DNA of 64,000 nucleotides from Deltaproteobacteria bacterium HGW-Deltaproteobacteria-2 (GCA_002840505.1 PHBC01000003.1:1-64000); one strand, 5' to 3'; positions 31,738-41,548 are shown, counted from the first letter of the stretch. The notes: generated from the letters alone by a model not told the origin. Made by a program: numbers and translations.

Positions 31738-33378
31738 ATGTCAGCTTTTGTCCATAAAACGATCGGCGAACTAATCAAGGATACATCTACACGCTATCCG
31801 AAAAACATCGCTTTGATTTCTCCGGAGTTCGGAATCAGGCAGACTTACCGCGAATTTTACCAGACATGCCGAGATGTCGCCAAAGGGCTCATGGCAATTG
31901 GCATTAAGCGTGGCGATCATGTCGCCGTCTGGACGACCAATATTCCCGAATGGACTTATCTGCAGTGTTCTCTGGGAATGACGGGCGGCGTACTGGTTTC
32001 TGTGAACACGAATTATCAGACCCATGAACTGGAATACATCTTGAAGCAGTCGGATTCCACGACTTTGTTTCTTATTGATTCCTACCGGGACACCAGTTTT
32101 TACGATACTGTCCGTAAGATCACCCCCGAGCTGGATTCCTGTAAAGCGGGCTCGCTGGTTTCGGAAAAACTGCCGCTTTTAAAAAACGTGATCTATATCG
32201 GCAAAAAAGACAACACGCCCGGCATGTTTAAATTTTCCGATCTAATCAAAATGGGAGAGAAAATAACCGATAAGGAACTTGATGACCGGATGAATTCTCT
32301 TACCGATGATGACGTGATCAATATGCAATACACTTCGGGCACCACGGGTTTTCCGAAAGGTGTCATGCTGACTCATCACAATATCGTCAACAACGCCCGG
32401 ATGGTCGGAGATGTCATGGGCATGACGAATAAAGACAGTCTGTTGATTCAGGTGCCGTTTTTTCATTGCTTCGGCTGTGTGATGAGCACTCTTAATTGCG
32501 TTTACCACGGCTCAACAATGGTCATTCTGGAATTTTTTGACGCACTCAAAGCGCTTCAGTTTATCGCGTCGGAGCATTGCACCGCCGTCAACGGCGTGCC
32601 GACAATGTTTGTGACGATGTTGAATCATCCCGATTTTGAAAAGTACGATATGAGTTCTCTGCGCACGGGCATTATGGCCGGAGCGCCCTGCCCTGAAGAG
32701 TCGATGAATCAGGTGCGCACGAAAATGCACTGTTCCGAAATCGTCATTGCCTTCGGTCAGACAGAATCTTCTCCCGTAATGACAATGACACGGCGTGACG
32801 ATCCGGTGAAGCTGCGCGTGGCCAGTGTCGGCAGGCTTTTACCAGATATTGAAGGCAAAATCGTTGATCCGGAAACGGGCCATGACGCGCCCGTAAATGT
32901 GCAGGGCGAGATTGTTACAAGAAGCGCCTGTGTGATGAAGGGCTATTATAAAATGCCGGAGGCAACGGCCGAGGCCGTCGACAAGGAAGGCTGGCTCCAT
33001 ACGGGAGATCTGGGAACGCTTGATGAACAAGGCTATTTCAAGGTAACCGGGCGAATCAAGGATATGATTATTCGCGGCGGTGAAAATATCTATCCCCGCG
33101 AGCTGGAGGAATTTCTCTATAAACACCCCAAAGTGATGAATGTTCAGGTAATCGGCATTCCTGATAAGAAATATGGCGAGCAGGTTCTGGCGGCAATCCA
33201 GCTCAAGGCGGGACAAACGGCATCCGCTGAAGAGTTCATCGAGTTTTGCAAAGGCAAAATCGCGCGGCATAAGATTCCGAAGTATTGGGAGTTCGTAGAC
33301 AGCTACCCGATGACAGCCAGCGGCAAGATTCAGAAATTTAAAATGAAGGAAATGTTTGAAAAGAAATATCATTCTTAA
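31738..33378 (+). CDS. Acyl-CoA ligase (AMP-binding, medium/long-chain type)
   Basis: A 546-residue acyl-adenylate enzyme with MQYTSGTTGFPKGVMLTHHN, AFGQTESSPV, GWLHTGDLGTLDEQGYFKVTGRIKDMIIRGGENIYP and the catalytic lysine in PMTASGKIQKFKM. All motifs are intact. The group includes medium-chain and long-chain fatty-acid ligases; the substrate is not fixed by sequence. The ATG at 31738 follows GGGAGGTG. A MerR-type regulator and an ADP-forming acyl-CoA synthetase follow in the same direction, but the repeat array between argues for separate transcripts. Confidence 0.87.
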   Translation: MSAFVHKTIGELIKDTSTRYPKNIALISPEFGIRQTYREFYQTCRDVAKGLMAIGIKRGDHVAVWTTNIPEWTYLQCSLGMTGGVLVSVNTNYQTHELEYILKQSDSTTLFLIDSYRDTSFYDTVRKITPELDSCKAGSLVSEKLPLLKNVIYIGKKDNTPGMFKFSDLIKMGEKITDKELDDRMNSLTDDDVINMQYTSGTTGFPKGVMLTHHNIVNNARMVGDVMGMTNKDSLLIQVPFFHCFGCVMSTLNCVYHGSTMVILEFFDALKALQFIASEHCTAVNGVPTMFVTMLNHPDFEKYDMSSLRTGIMAGAPCPEESMNQVRTKMHCSEIVIAFGQTESSPVMTMTRRDDPVKLRVASVGRLLPDIEGKIVDPETGHDAPVNVQGEIVTRSACVMKGYYKMPEATAEAVDKEGWLHTGDLGTLDEQGYFKVTGRIKDMIIRGGENIYPRELEEFLYKHPKVMNVQVIGIPDKKYGEQVLAAIQLKAGQTASAEEFIEFCKGKIARHKIPKYWEFVDSYPMTASGKIQKFKMKEMFEKKYHS

Positions 33379-33381
33379 GCT

Positions 33382-33556
33382 GTCATTCCGGCGAAGGCCG
33401 GAATCCAGTATTTTCAGTAAGTTCTGGATACCGGCCTGCGCCGGTATGACGAAGATACTGGATGCCGGATCAAGTCCGGCATGACAAAGGAACTGGATCC
33501 CCGCCGACGCGGGGATGACAAAACCACTGGATATCGGCCTGCGCCGGTATGACGAA
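33382..33556. repeat. Array of REP-like palindromes
   Basis: At least four units of the type GTCATTCCGGCGAAGGCCGGAA or GGATACCGGCCTGCGCCGGTATGAC are packed head to tail, each with a GC-rich inverted repeat (GCCGG/CCGGC) and joined by CTGGAT words. A further hairpin GGCGCGTTT/AAACGCGCC lies near 33597-33617. No coding potential. Confidence 0.75.
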
Positions 33557-33644
33557 TAGAGGGATTGTTCCTCCGAACAATCCGGTATAAGGCAAGCGGC
33601 GCGTTTGGCAAACGCGCCCTACAAAATAATGAAAGGACATCAGA

Positions 33645-34040
33645 ATGAAAACCGTTTCCGATGAAATCAGTATTGGTGAACTGGCCAGGAAACTGGAAAT
33701 GAGTCAACGCACCATTCGCTATTATGAAGAGATTGGTCTGCTTAATTCCATTAAACGCATCGAGGCCGGCCGCAGAGTTTATACAGACGATGATCTGCGT
33801 CGCCTGAAACTGATCAAACGGCTAAAAATTATGGGAATGACCCTGTCGGAGATGCAGGAATTGGAAGCAATGTGGACAATTGAGAAATCTAATGATAAGG
33901 TTCTCGGGCGATTGCTGGAATTAATGGGCAATCAATTGCGCAGGCTTGAAGATCGTATCGCCGATCTTAATATTTTGAGAAATGAAATTATGGAGTATCA
34001 AAAACGGATTAAATCTAAAATTGGCAAATCACGGGCATAA
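33645..34040 (+). CDS. MerR-family transcriptional regulator
   Basis: The 131-residue protein opens with ISIGELARKLEMSQRTIRYYEEIGLL, the MerR winged-helix with the RYYE signature, followed by RRVYTDDDLRRLKLIKRLKIMG and a long coiled-coil dimerisation helix to the end. There is no cysteine-rich effector site, so it is not a metal sensor; related proteins in proteobacteria control acyl-CoA catabolism genes. It lies between the acyl-CoA ligase and the ADP-forming acyl-CoA synthetase genes, likely targets. Confidence 0.85.
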   Translation: MKTVSDEISIGELARKLEMSQRTIRYYEEIGLLNSIKRIEAGRRVYTDDDLRRLKLIKRLKIMGMTLSEMQELEAMWTIEKSNDKVLGRLLELMGNQLRRLEDRIADLNILRNEIMEYQKRIKSKIGKSRA

Positions 34041-34265
34041 AACCCTCAAGTAAGTTCTGGAGTTCACTACAATAGTCCCCCTTAGCTTTACACGTTGGAT
34101 CCCCCTGTACGCTTTGCATTCAGGATAATTCTACTTGCAATTTTAACAATCTGATGTTTGATTTCCGATATAAATTAGAGAATATGCATTCAATATTAAA
34201 CTGAAAATCTGAACATCGTTGTCAATATTGATAATGGTTTGTTTAAAAAGGAGTAACACAGCAAA

Positions 34266-36359
34266 ATGGAGAAGTTTTTCTATCCGCGCAGCATGGTGGT
34301 TATAGGTGCTTCAGTAAAGAGAATGAATCTGGGACATATAATCGTATTGAATAATCGAAGAAACGGCTACGAAGGAAACATCTATGGCGTGGGCAGTAAA
34401 GAAGGAGATATTGCCGGCGCGCCTGTTTTTGACAGCGTTGATAAGCTTCCGGAAGTTCCTGATGTCGCCATTATTATTTCCCCGGCAAAGACTGTTCCGG
34501 ATTTTATGGAGGCCTGCGGGAAAAAGGGCATTAAGCGGGTTGTCATCGAATCCGGCGGATTTAGCGAATATTCAAAAGGTGAGCGAACCATGGAGAAAAA
34601 ATTACTGGAGATCGCCGACCGTTATAATATTCGCTTCATCGGTCCCAACTGTGTAGGCACGGTAAATTTCGATATCAAAATGATGATGCCCTTCGGTTTC
34701 TTCCCGGGAACACCATCCGGAGGACGCGTGGCCATGATTGTCCAGAGTGGCGGTGTCGGCGGTTCCTACCTTAGAGAATTAGGCGACAATGCCATCATCC
34801 CCGGCAAATTCGCCGCTATCGGCAACAAATTGCAGATAGACGAGGTGGATGTTTTCGACTATTTGCTCAAAGATGAAAAGACCGATGTTATCACAATGTA
34901 TATGGAAGGATTCAAGCGCGGGAGAGCGTTCTTTGATCTGGCGCTTAAATCGGACAAACCGATAATAGTCCAAAAATCAAACCGCAGTGCACTCACCGCC
35001 AGTATCGCTCAGTCCCATACAACAGCCCTTTCCGCCGACGATGCCGTTGTCGACGGTTGTTTTCGACAGGCAGCAATCATCCGTGCGGAGGGCGACATTG
35101 ATTTTATCAGCGCAGTAAAGATTATCCGGCTTCCGCTCATGAAAAGCAGGCGGGTTGCCGTGCTGTCCCGTTCCGGCGGACACGCTGTCATGACCGTTGA
35201 TGCCTGCGCCAAATTCGGATTTTCGCTGGTTGATTTTCCCCCGGCCTTCATCGAAACGATAAAAACCATCTATCACACGCGGATAATTGCTCATCAGAAC
35301 CCCCTCGATCTTGGAGAAATCTTCGACTACACCATCTTTACCAAAATTCTGGAAGAAGCTCTGAAGTTGCCGGAGGTTGACGGCGTTCTGTTCAATCACC
35401 TTTATGTGTCCAGCTACGAAGGTGAAACGTCACGCGAGTTCTTAAGCAATGTCGGCAGGCTTGTGAAACAATATCAAAAACCTGTCGCCGTAACAGTGAT
35501 TACCGATGCAGCTGAATTGCTGAATATATCGAGGACGCAGGGATATCCCCTCTTTACAACGCCCCTGATGGCGGCCAAAGCGCTCAATATGTCGGCCACT
35601 TATTACGAAGAAAAAACAGCGCGGGACGCCAGAGGCGAAAATGTTCAGGTCTCTGTTGATCCGGCCGCAATCGAAAAAATAAAAAATACATGCCGGACAG
35701 AAAAGCGGATTCCCCTGACGGACGAAGCTCTGCAAATTGCCGAAGCCGCGGGCATCCGATGCATTTCCGGCGTTACCGTCAAATCCGCAAAAGAAACCGG
35801 CAAAATCAAATTTGATTTCCCTGTTGCCGTGAAGCTTCTTTCACGGGATGCTTCCCATAAATCAGATGTGGGCGGTGTAAAACTAAAAATTAAAAATCAT
35901 AAGGAACTTGCCCAGGCTATCTCCGACATGAAAAAAGCTTTCAAAAAAATTACACCTCAACCCAAAATTGACGGTTTTCTGATCCAGAAAATGGCGGAAG
36001 AAGGTGTGGAATGTTTTGTCGGCGGCCGCCAGGATCCGGTTTTCGGACCGATTGTCATTGCCGGTCTGGGTGGTATTTTTCTCGAAATCTTCAAGGACAC
36101 AGCTATCCGTCTTGCTCCGGTAACGAAAAACGAAGCCATGGATATGTTGAAAAATCTAAAGACCTATCCGATACTGCAAGGCGCAAGAGGCAAGATGAAA
36201 GCGGATATAGAAGCCTTTGCCGATGTAATTTGCCGAATGTCACAGCTTTTGGCAACGGTGACGGATCTCGCCGAAATCGACCTGAATCCCGTTATCGTTC
36301 ATGAGGTAGGCAAAGGAGTTTCCATCGTCGACAGCCGGGTTTTCTTCAAAGGCAGATGA
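34266..36359 (+). CDS. ADP-forming acyl-CoA synthetase (acetate-CoA ligase, fused alpha-beta)
   Basis: The 697-residue protein has the NDP-forming layout in one chain: a CoA-binding Rossmann domain (about 1-125), succinyl-CoA-ligase-like flavodoxin domains (to about 450, with QSGGVGGSYL and SRSGGHAVM), and an ATP-grasp domain at the C-terminus (QKMAEEGVECFVGGRQDPVFG, then GLGGIFLEIFKD). Such enzymes convert acyl-CoA, ADP and phosphate to acid, CoA and ATP, giving substrate-level ATP in anaerobes. The start follows GGAG with long spacing. Alternative: a relative acting on another acyl group or an acyltransferase-like Pat protein, but no GNAT domain is present. Confidence 0.86.
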   Translation: MEKFFYPRSMVVIGASVKRMNLGHIIVLNNRRNGYEGNIYGVGSKEGDIAGAPVFDSVDKLPEVPDVAIIISPAKTVPDFMEACGKKGIKRVVIESGGFSEYSKGERTMEKKLLEIADRYNIRFIGPNCVGTVNFDIKMMMPFGFFPGTPSGGRVAMIVQSGGVGGSYLRELGDNAIIPGKFAAIGNKLQIDEVDVFDYLLKDEKTDVITMYMEGFKRGRAFFDLALKSDKPIIVQKSNRSALTASIAQSHTTALSADDAVVDGCFRQAAIIRAEGDIDFISAVKIIRLPLMKSRRVAVLSRSGGHAVMTVDACAKFGFSLVDFPPAFIETIKTIYHTRIIAHQNPLDLGEIFDYTIFTKILEEALKLPEVDGVLFNHLYVSSYEGETSREFLSNVGRLVKQYQKPVAVTVITDAAELLNISRTQGYPLFTTPLMAAKALNMSATYYEEKTARDARGENVQVSVDPAAIEKIKNTCRTEKRIPLTDEALQIAEAAGIRCISGVTVKSAKETGKIKFDFPVAVKLLSRDASHKSDVGGVKLKIKNHKELAQAISDMKKAFKKITPQPKIDGFLIQKMAEEGVECFVGGRQDPVFGPIVIAGLGGIFLEIFKDTAIRLAPVTKNEAMDMLKNLKTYPILQGARGKMKADIEAFADVICRMSQLLATVTDLAEIDLNPVIVHEVGKGVSIVDSRVFFKGR

Positions 36360-36436
36360 TTAGAGGATTGGAAGATTGGAAGATTTGATATCCAAGGATA
36401 TTCCTTGCTCTTTCGACACCATCTCGAAAGCCCGAA

Positions 36437-38218
36437 TCAAGTAGCGGAATATTGTTTTCCTTCTTTCAAAGTTTCAATAGCGGGCGGTAGTTCGAGTTGA
36501 TTACTATTATGAACATTACTATTTACGCAAATACCATCTCGTCCGTACTTTTTCGCCTGGTACATAAGCTGATCAACTCTATGAACAAAAGCTTTCATCT
36601 CTTCTTTAAAATTGTATTGCGCAAGACCTATACTGACAGTTATATAAACTTGTTGACCAGGAATCGGGGAAAATACCTCTTTCTTTAATTCATTATGTAT
36701 TCTTTTCGCCGTTGCGAATCCCTCATCTTCTTTGGTCATGGGCAGTATGATTGTAAATTCCTCTCCGCCGTAACGATAGGCGGAATCAGTTTCGCGCAGA
36801 CATCTTTTTATAACCTGACTGAGTTGTGATAATGCATTATCTCCCTCAATATGACCGTATCTGTCGTTGAACTCCTTGAATCTGTCGAGATCCAGCAGCA
36901 AAAGGGTTAACGGTTGCCCGTGTCGGTTCGACCGCTCTATTTCTTTTTTAAGTTGATCGTAAAAATGCCTCGAATTGTAGAGCTTTGTGAGATCATCAAT
37001 TATGCTGAGGTCTTGGTATCTTTGTTCGCTTGCACGCAACTCATCTTCCGCAAGCTTGCGCTCTGTAATATCCCTGAGCCTGCTAACCAAGTATTCTTCT
37101 CCGCAAAAATCAATAGTTGAAGCACTAATATCAGCGAAAAACATAGATTTATCTTTTTTCATCATAGGTATATCTTTCGCTATCAATATTTCTTTTCTTA
37201 TTTGTTTTTCCATCTGATTAATGACATGCGGCAAGAATTCCGGCGGATGAATATCTGAAACGCTCATTTTCAGAAGTTCTTCTTTTGTATATCCAAGCAT
37301 ACTGCATATTTTTGCATTAACATCCGAGAACATACGGTTGCCGATATTTAATATGATGATTCCATCTGATGCAGATTCAAATATCGTTCTAAATTTTAAA
37401 TCTGTTTCTTTAAGAGCTTCTTCCGCCTTCTTGCGCTCGGTGATATCGCGATAATTAACAATTACTGCGTCAACAATATTATTATTGATAAGATTGCTTC
37501 CGACAGCTTCCAGTATTCGCCAGCTGCCATCTTTATGACGGAGACGCATTTCAGATTGTAAAACAATCGGGGTTGTACTTCTGACTAATGTAATGAATTT
37601 ATCATTTAAAAATTTTAAGTCGTCCGGATGGATGAGTTCAAATCCGCTGGCACCAATTCTTTCCTCAACTTTAAAACCTAAAACTTTTTCTATTGCCGGA
37701 TTTATATATGTAATAACGCCTTCGCGATTTACGACAACAATAATATCGGAGGAATGCTCTACAAGAGCCTTAAAGCGCTGTTGTTCCTGGCTTAATTTCT
37801 CTTCTATTCGTCTTTGCTTTTTTCTAATTTCCGCATCCGATAATTCTCTGGCTATGGCCGGACACAGGCCAGGGAAATTATTCTTTAAGACGTAATCATG
37901 GGCACCCAAACGCATACATTCTACGGCGATATCTTCACCAACGGCTCCGGATACAATAATGAAGGGAATGTCGATATTTGCTTCCTTTAATACGGTAATG
38001 GCAGAGGGGCCGCTAAAGTTCGGCATTCTATAGTCGCAGAGGATGATGTCCCATTGCTTCTCTTTGAGGGCTTCTTTCATTGTAGAAGCGGTTTGTACCC
38101 GTTCATACAAAGGATTATATCCGCCCTTCTTCAGTGCACGAATTAAAAGCTTGGTATCATCTTCCGAATCTTCAACAATTAATACCCGTAGTGATTTATC
38201 ATCCATGGAATTGCTCAC
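36437..38218 (-). CDS. Response regulator with two PAS domains and GGDEF diguanylate cyclase
   Basis: The 593-residue protein comprises a receiver domain (about 8-130; VLIVEDSEDD, phospho-acceptor in LCDYRMP), two PAS domains with PAC tails (about 150-265 and 275-395), and a GGDEF domain (about 410-575; DLDRFKEFNDRYGH and the active-site RYGGEEFTI). It should make cyclic di-GMP in response to phosphorylation and PAS signals. No EAL domain. The GTG at 38218 and ATG at 38206 are both possible starts; neither has a strong ribosome site. The c-di-GMP could reach the PilZ protein at 1505-1873. Confidence 0.9.
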   Translation of the reverse strand: MSNSMDDKSLRVLIVEDSEDDTKLLIRALKKGGYNPLYERVQTASTMKEALKEKQWDIILCDYRMPNFSGPSAITVLKEANIDIPFIIVSGAVGEDIAVECMRLGAHDYVLKNNFPGLCPAIARELSDAEIRKKQRRIEEKLSQEQQRFKALVEHSSDIIVVVNREGVITYINPAIEKVLGFKVEERIGASGFELIHPDDLKFLNDKFITLVRSTTPIVLQSEMRLRHKDGSWRILEAVGSNLINNNIVDAVIVNYRDITERKKAEEALKETDLKFRTIFESASDGIIILNIGNRMFSDVNAKICSMLGYTKEELLKMSVSDIHPPEFLPHVINQMEKQIRKEILIAKDIPMMKKDKSMFFADISASTIDFCGEEYLVSRLRDITERKLAEDELRASEQRYQDLSIIDDLTKLYNSRHFYDQLKKEIERSNRHGQPLTLLLLDLDRFKEFNDRYGHIEGDNALSQLSQVIKRCLRETDSAYRYGGEEFTIILPMTKEDEGFATAKRIHNELKKEVFSPIPGQQVYITVSIGLAQYNFKEEMKAFVHRVDQLMYQAKKYGRDGICVNSNVHNSNQLELPPAIETLKEGKQYSAT

Positions 38219-38528
38219 AGAAAAAATTATTTATAATACCGTACTGATAATTTGTATCTAATCAATTTGGCGATCAAATGAGCAACAGCAGGACCATTTA
38301 TCAAAACGAAGCAAGAAATACGCAATATTGTTTTATTTATTTGAACTAAATTCGATATAACAGTACTTATATTCCAAGAACTTATCAATCCCTCGAACGA
38401 GGGATATTAACAAATATTTGCATTTTTAATAACTTATGATAGAAAATTATAAAATATTATACTTGAGCAGCAATATTTTTTTATTTTTGCTTTTAATAAA
38501 ACGACGTCTCTTCTGTTTATAAAATGGT
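38219..38528. other. Intergenic region between divergent signalling genes
   Basis: About 310 bp of AT-rich sequence between the diguanylate cyclase and the PAS-LuxR gene. I see no gene; promoters in both directions are expected but none is clear-cut. Confidence 0.4.
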
Positions 38529-39413
38529 ATGCTCATGAACGAACATAAAACAGCCACTCCTTCTAATAAACACATCAACAAATTTTTCTGGAACGCCCCT
38601 AATCCTATGGCTATTACCAAAGCTCAGGATGGAACCTACATTGAAGTAAATGAAGCTTTCGTTAATTCTATGGGACTCAAGAAACAAGAGATAATAGGAC
38701 AAACATCCATTGGACTTGAATATATAACTGCGGACCAAAGATTGTTCCTTTCTAATGAAATAAAAGAAAACGGATATGCTCAAAACGTTGAGCTGGAAGT
38801 CAAAATAAAAAATAATGAAACCCGATTGGGATTATTTAATTCATCACCGGTCAAGATGGGAGATGATGCTTTATGGCTAACGGTTGTAACCGATATTTCC
38901 AATCGCAGTCTGGCCTTGAATGCACGGCAGGATGACATTCTATTCAAGTCATTTTCTGCCATTGAGGGAATAGGTGTTATCATAATACGAGGGCCGCAAC
39001 AAAATATAAATTCACTCTTTATCAATGATGAAGCAAGAAGAGCTCTGGACAAGCGGTCTTTGCAAGATCTATTCAACGAGATAAGCGGTCGTGAATCGGC
39101 ATATTTCAGCACCGCAACCGGATGTTATCATGTCAAAACAATTTCATCCTGCCATTGTTCTTCGTTAAAAATCATTTTGCTGGAACGGATGTCTCATTTG
39201 ATATTCATGAAAGAGAAACTAAAAAAATATGAACTGACTACCAGACAACAAGAAATAGCTCTTTTAGCCGCAATCGGACATTCCAACAACGAAATTGCCA
39301 AAATACTTTTCATTTCTGAATATACTGTAAAAGATCACTTGAAAGAAATTTTTCAAAGAATCGGCATCTGCAAACGAAGCGAACTTTGTCCCAGGATATT
39401 AGAACTGCGATGA
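38529..39413 (+). CDS. PAS-domain LuxR-type transcriptional regulator
   Basis: The 294-residue protein has an N-terminal PAS domain (about 15-125, NPMAITKAQDGTYIEVNEAF), a middle region without known motif, and a C-terminal LuxR helix-turn-helix (about 230-290: LTTRQQEIALLAAIGHSNNEIAKILFI, SEYTVKDHLKEIFQRIG). No receiver domain, so the PAS domain or the middle region is the sensor. Start at ATG 38529 or 38535. It neighbours the diguanylate cyclase (divergent) and the patatin-like gene (same strand, 160 bp on), which may be its target. Confidence 0.85.
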   Translation: MLMNEHKTATPSNKHINKFFWNAPNPMAITKAQDGTYIEVNEAFVNSMGLKKQEIIGQTSIGLEYITADQRLFLSNEIKENGYAQNVELEVKIKNNETRLGLFNSSPVKMGDDALWLTVVTDISNRSLALNARQDDILFKSFSAIEGIGVIIIRGPQQNINSLFINDEARRALDKRSLQDLFNEISGRESAYFSTATGCYHVKTISSCHCSSLKIILLERMSHLIFMKEKLKKYELTTRQQEIALLAAIGHSNNEIAKILFISEYTVKDHLKEIFQRIGICKRSELCPRILELR

Positions 39414-39572
39414 TTTTCAATAAGAAGGATTTATTATTTTCTCATTTATCAAGCAGAATACCGTGCAGGAAATTCTGCTTTTGGCATAAAAAATAAAATT
39501 GCTGCCTTTTATATTATTTTCACACATCGAGAAAAGCATAATAATTGAATTTCTTTGAAGAAGGAGAAATAA

Positions 39573-40790
39573 ATGCGAAAATCTGTGATACGCAAGAAAG
39601 CCTTAGCCCTTTCCGGAGGTGGACCGGCAGTGGGGATCGAAATTGGCGCTTTGAAAGCATTTGAAGAAAAAGGAATAGACTTTGACATCTTTTCCTGCGC
39701 GTGTGTGGGCAGTTGGGTCGGCTGTCTATACAACAGTCTTTCGCCCGGACCTGACAAGATGAAAAAGGTCGAAGATTTCTTTTTTGATAAAATCTTCATT
39801 CCGGATGATATTTATGAAAGTTTCCCCATTTGTTATAAAGTATTTCGTGTGGATTATTTTGAAGATATGAAAAAATACGCCGAAAAGCTCTTTAACCCGG
39901 ACACATACCAGAATCTTTTTCTATTTGATCGAATCATGCAATATTTTCAGCAAATGCAATCGAATCCGCCAAAAACCGGAGATGAGATAAACTATTATAT
40001 TTCTGAAGGTCTCGCCCTTAATCCAATGGTTAGATTGATGAGTGAAATTATTTATAAAGTTAAAAAAAACGGAATCGCAGGATTGGTTAACAGCACTGAT
40101 TTTGTCGAAGCGAATATCAATATGGAGAATCTCTTCAAAAGCGACAAACTTGTTTATCTTAACGCTTATAATATGACAAAAGCTAAACTGGAAAGATTCA
40201 TAAACCGTAAGGGACATAAAGAATATGATCCGATAAGCGCAGATGCCTTAATGGCCGGTTCAAGCGTTCTCGAATATACAGAGAATCGAACAATTGGCAG
40301 TGCCCCGGACAAATATTGCGAAGGCGCTGTTATCAACACCGTTGAGCTGGACACCCTGCTTGAACATGATCATAAAAGAGAATTAGATGAAATCTGGGTA
40401 GTAAAAATAGCAGACTATCAAGAGGTCAAACCACCAAAAAATTTAATCGAAGCCGCATTAACTGCTGTTATGCTTCCATTTGATACTATTTCTGATGATG
40501 ATATAGAAATATTCTCTCATCATCTAACACAGATCTCAGAGCGTGAGTATACAAGATTAATAAAAATTAATATGAATTATGGGGCCGTCAATTATCACTG
40601 GAACCATTCAAATTTAAAAGAAGGCATCGAAACCGGTTACAGAGGTACAATTAAGGCGATTGAAGAATACGAGGAAAAGCAGAAAATAGAAACGCGCAGC
40701 AACGCAAAGAGAGAACGCGTAATGAATTTGCTTACACCTCACAAGGCCATGAGGGCTGAACGCTGGAATTTAGATGACAAACGAAAATAA
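39573..40790 (+). CDS. Patatin-like protein with altered catalytic residues
   Basis: The N-terminus KKALALSGGGPAVGIEIGALKAFEEKGIDFDIF gives the patatin oxyanion loop (GGGxxG, residues 15-21) in the correct context. The next segment SCACVGSWVGCLY aligns with the usual GTSAGALVGALY, which puts Cys44 at the nucleophile serine and Cys42 at the first Gly. The later DG(G/A) motif is EGA (YCEGAVINTVEL, about residue 250), with Glu in place of the catalytic Asp. Patatins hydrolyse lipid acyl esters; this one may be a Cys-dependent or inactive member. Length 405 residues. GAAGGAG precedes the ATG. Confidence 0.75.
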   Translation: MRKSVIRKKALALSGGGPAVGIEIGALKAFEEKGIDFDIFSCACVGSWVGCLYNSLSPGPDKMKKVEDFFFDKIFIPDDIYESFPICYKVFRVDYFEDMKKYAEKLFNPDTYQNLFLFDRIMQYFQQMQSNPPKTGDEINYYISEGLALNPMVRLMSEIIYKVKKNGIAGLVNSTDFVEANINMENLFKSDKLVYLNAYNMTKAKLERFINRKGHKEYDPISADALMAGSSVLEYTENRTIGSAPDKYCEGAVINTVELDTLLEHDHKRELDEIWVVKIADYQEVKPPKNLIEAALTAVMLPFDTISDDDIEIFSHHLTQISEREYTRLIKINMNYGAVNYHWNHSNLKEGIETGYRGTIKAIEEYEEKQKIETRSNAKRERVMNLLTPHKAMRAERWNLDDKRK

Positions 40791-40863
40791 AAGAAAATTT
40801 TTTACAAATCAAGAATTCGTAATGCTATTGTGCAAAATATTACAGAAGAAATTTATTCGATAC

Positions 40864-40935
40864 TTATTTAGTCACGTTTGTAATTACACTGAACCGCGAG
40901 GTGAAATCGTAATGCTCCAAATCCGTCTGCGCCAT
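40864..40935 (-). pseudogene. Duplicated 3' end of the QueG-like gene
   Basis: Minus-strand reading gives MAQTDLEHYDFTSRFSVIT and stop, against AQKDLEHYDFKSRFSVMNN at the true end of the QueG-like gene (about 41558-41615). The match is clear in DNA as well. It lies immediately downstream of the membrane-protein gene 40940-41521, so that gene is bracketed by two copies of the same gene end. Confidence 0.75.
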
Positions 40936-40939
40936 ATTT

Positions 40940-41521
40940 TTATCTGCCAGAACGCTTGAGTGATGCTATGAAGCTTTGCAGATCCAGCATCAAAATTCCG
41001 GCATGCAGATAGCAGGCAAAGAGCCACAGGGGAACATTAAATATATTTGTGTAGTAGTAATCAAAATATCCAAGCTTGGATGTCGCTCCCTCCCAAAAGC
41101 AGCCGACAAACCCCATTATCAGGCAGGCCTTGATGGCCGTGGACCGATGTTCGCTGAGGAATAGAATACGAGCAACCCAAATCGCCAGGACTATCCAGAA
41201 GTAGATCATGGGATGTGAATTACCCGCCATTCCCGAACCAAAATATACCAGTGTGCACACAGCACCATTGGCGGCAATAGAAATATAGCTCGGTGTTTCC
41301 TTCCATGAAGAAGAAAACGGGCTGGTGGCAAAGAAAAAGCTGGTCGTTGCGCAGGCAAATATGGGAAATGTCCAAACAGACTGACCATGGAACAAAACAT
41401 TCAGTGGCTGCCAGTAGTAAACGAGGATGTTGTTATCAATGTGAAAATATTTGTCGCAGACGGTGAACCATGCCGCTGCGCCTATAATGCCTATGACTGT
41501 AAGTATGTGGTGTGGTTTCAC
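40940..41521 (-). CDS. Integral membrane protein of unknown function
   Basis: A 193-residue protein with about five or six hydrophobic segments (for example TVIGIIGAAAWFTV, PIFACATTSFFFA, MIYFWIVLAIWVARILF, ACLIMGFVGCFWEG, PLWLFACYLHAGILML). I do not recognise the family. It starts at a GTG at 41521 with GGAGAT just upstream. It follows the QueG-like gene by 27 bp in the same direction and so belongs to the glycyl radical locus by position. The duplicated gene end beyond it suggests it was inserted into this place. Confidence 0.65.
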   Translation of the reverse strand: MKPHHILTVIGIIGAAAWFTVCDKYFHIDNNILVYYWQPLNVLFHGQSVWTFPIFACATTSFFFATSPFSSSWKETPSYISIAANGAVCTLVYFGSGMAGNSHPMIYFWIVLAIWVARILFLSEHRSTAIKACLIMGFVGCFWEGATSKLGYFDYYYTNIFNVPLWLFACYLHAGILMLDLQSFIASLKRSGR

Positions 41522-41548
41522 GTATATCTCCAGTATGTTAGATTTTCA

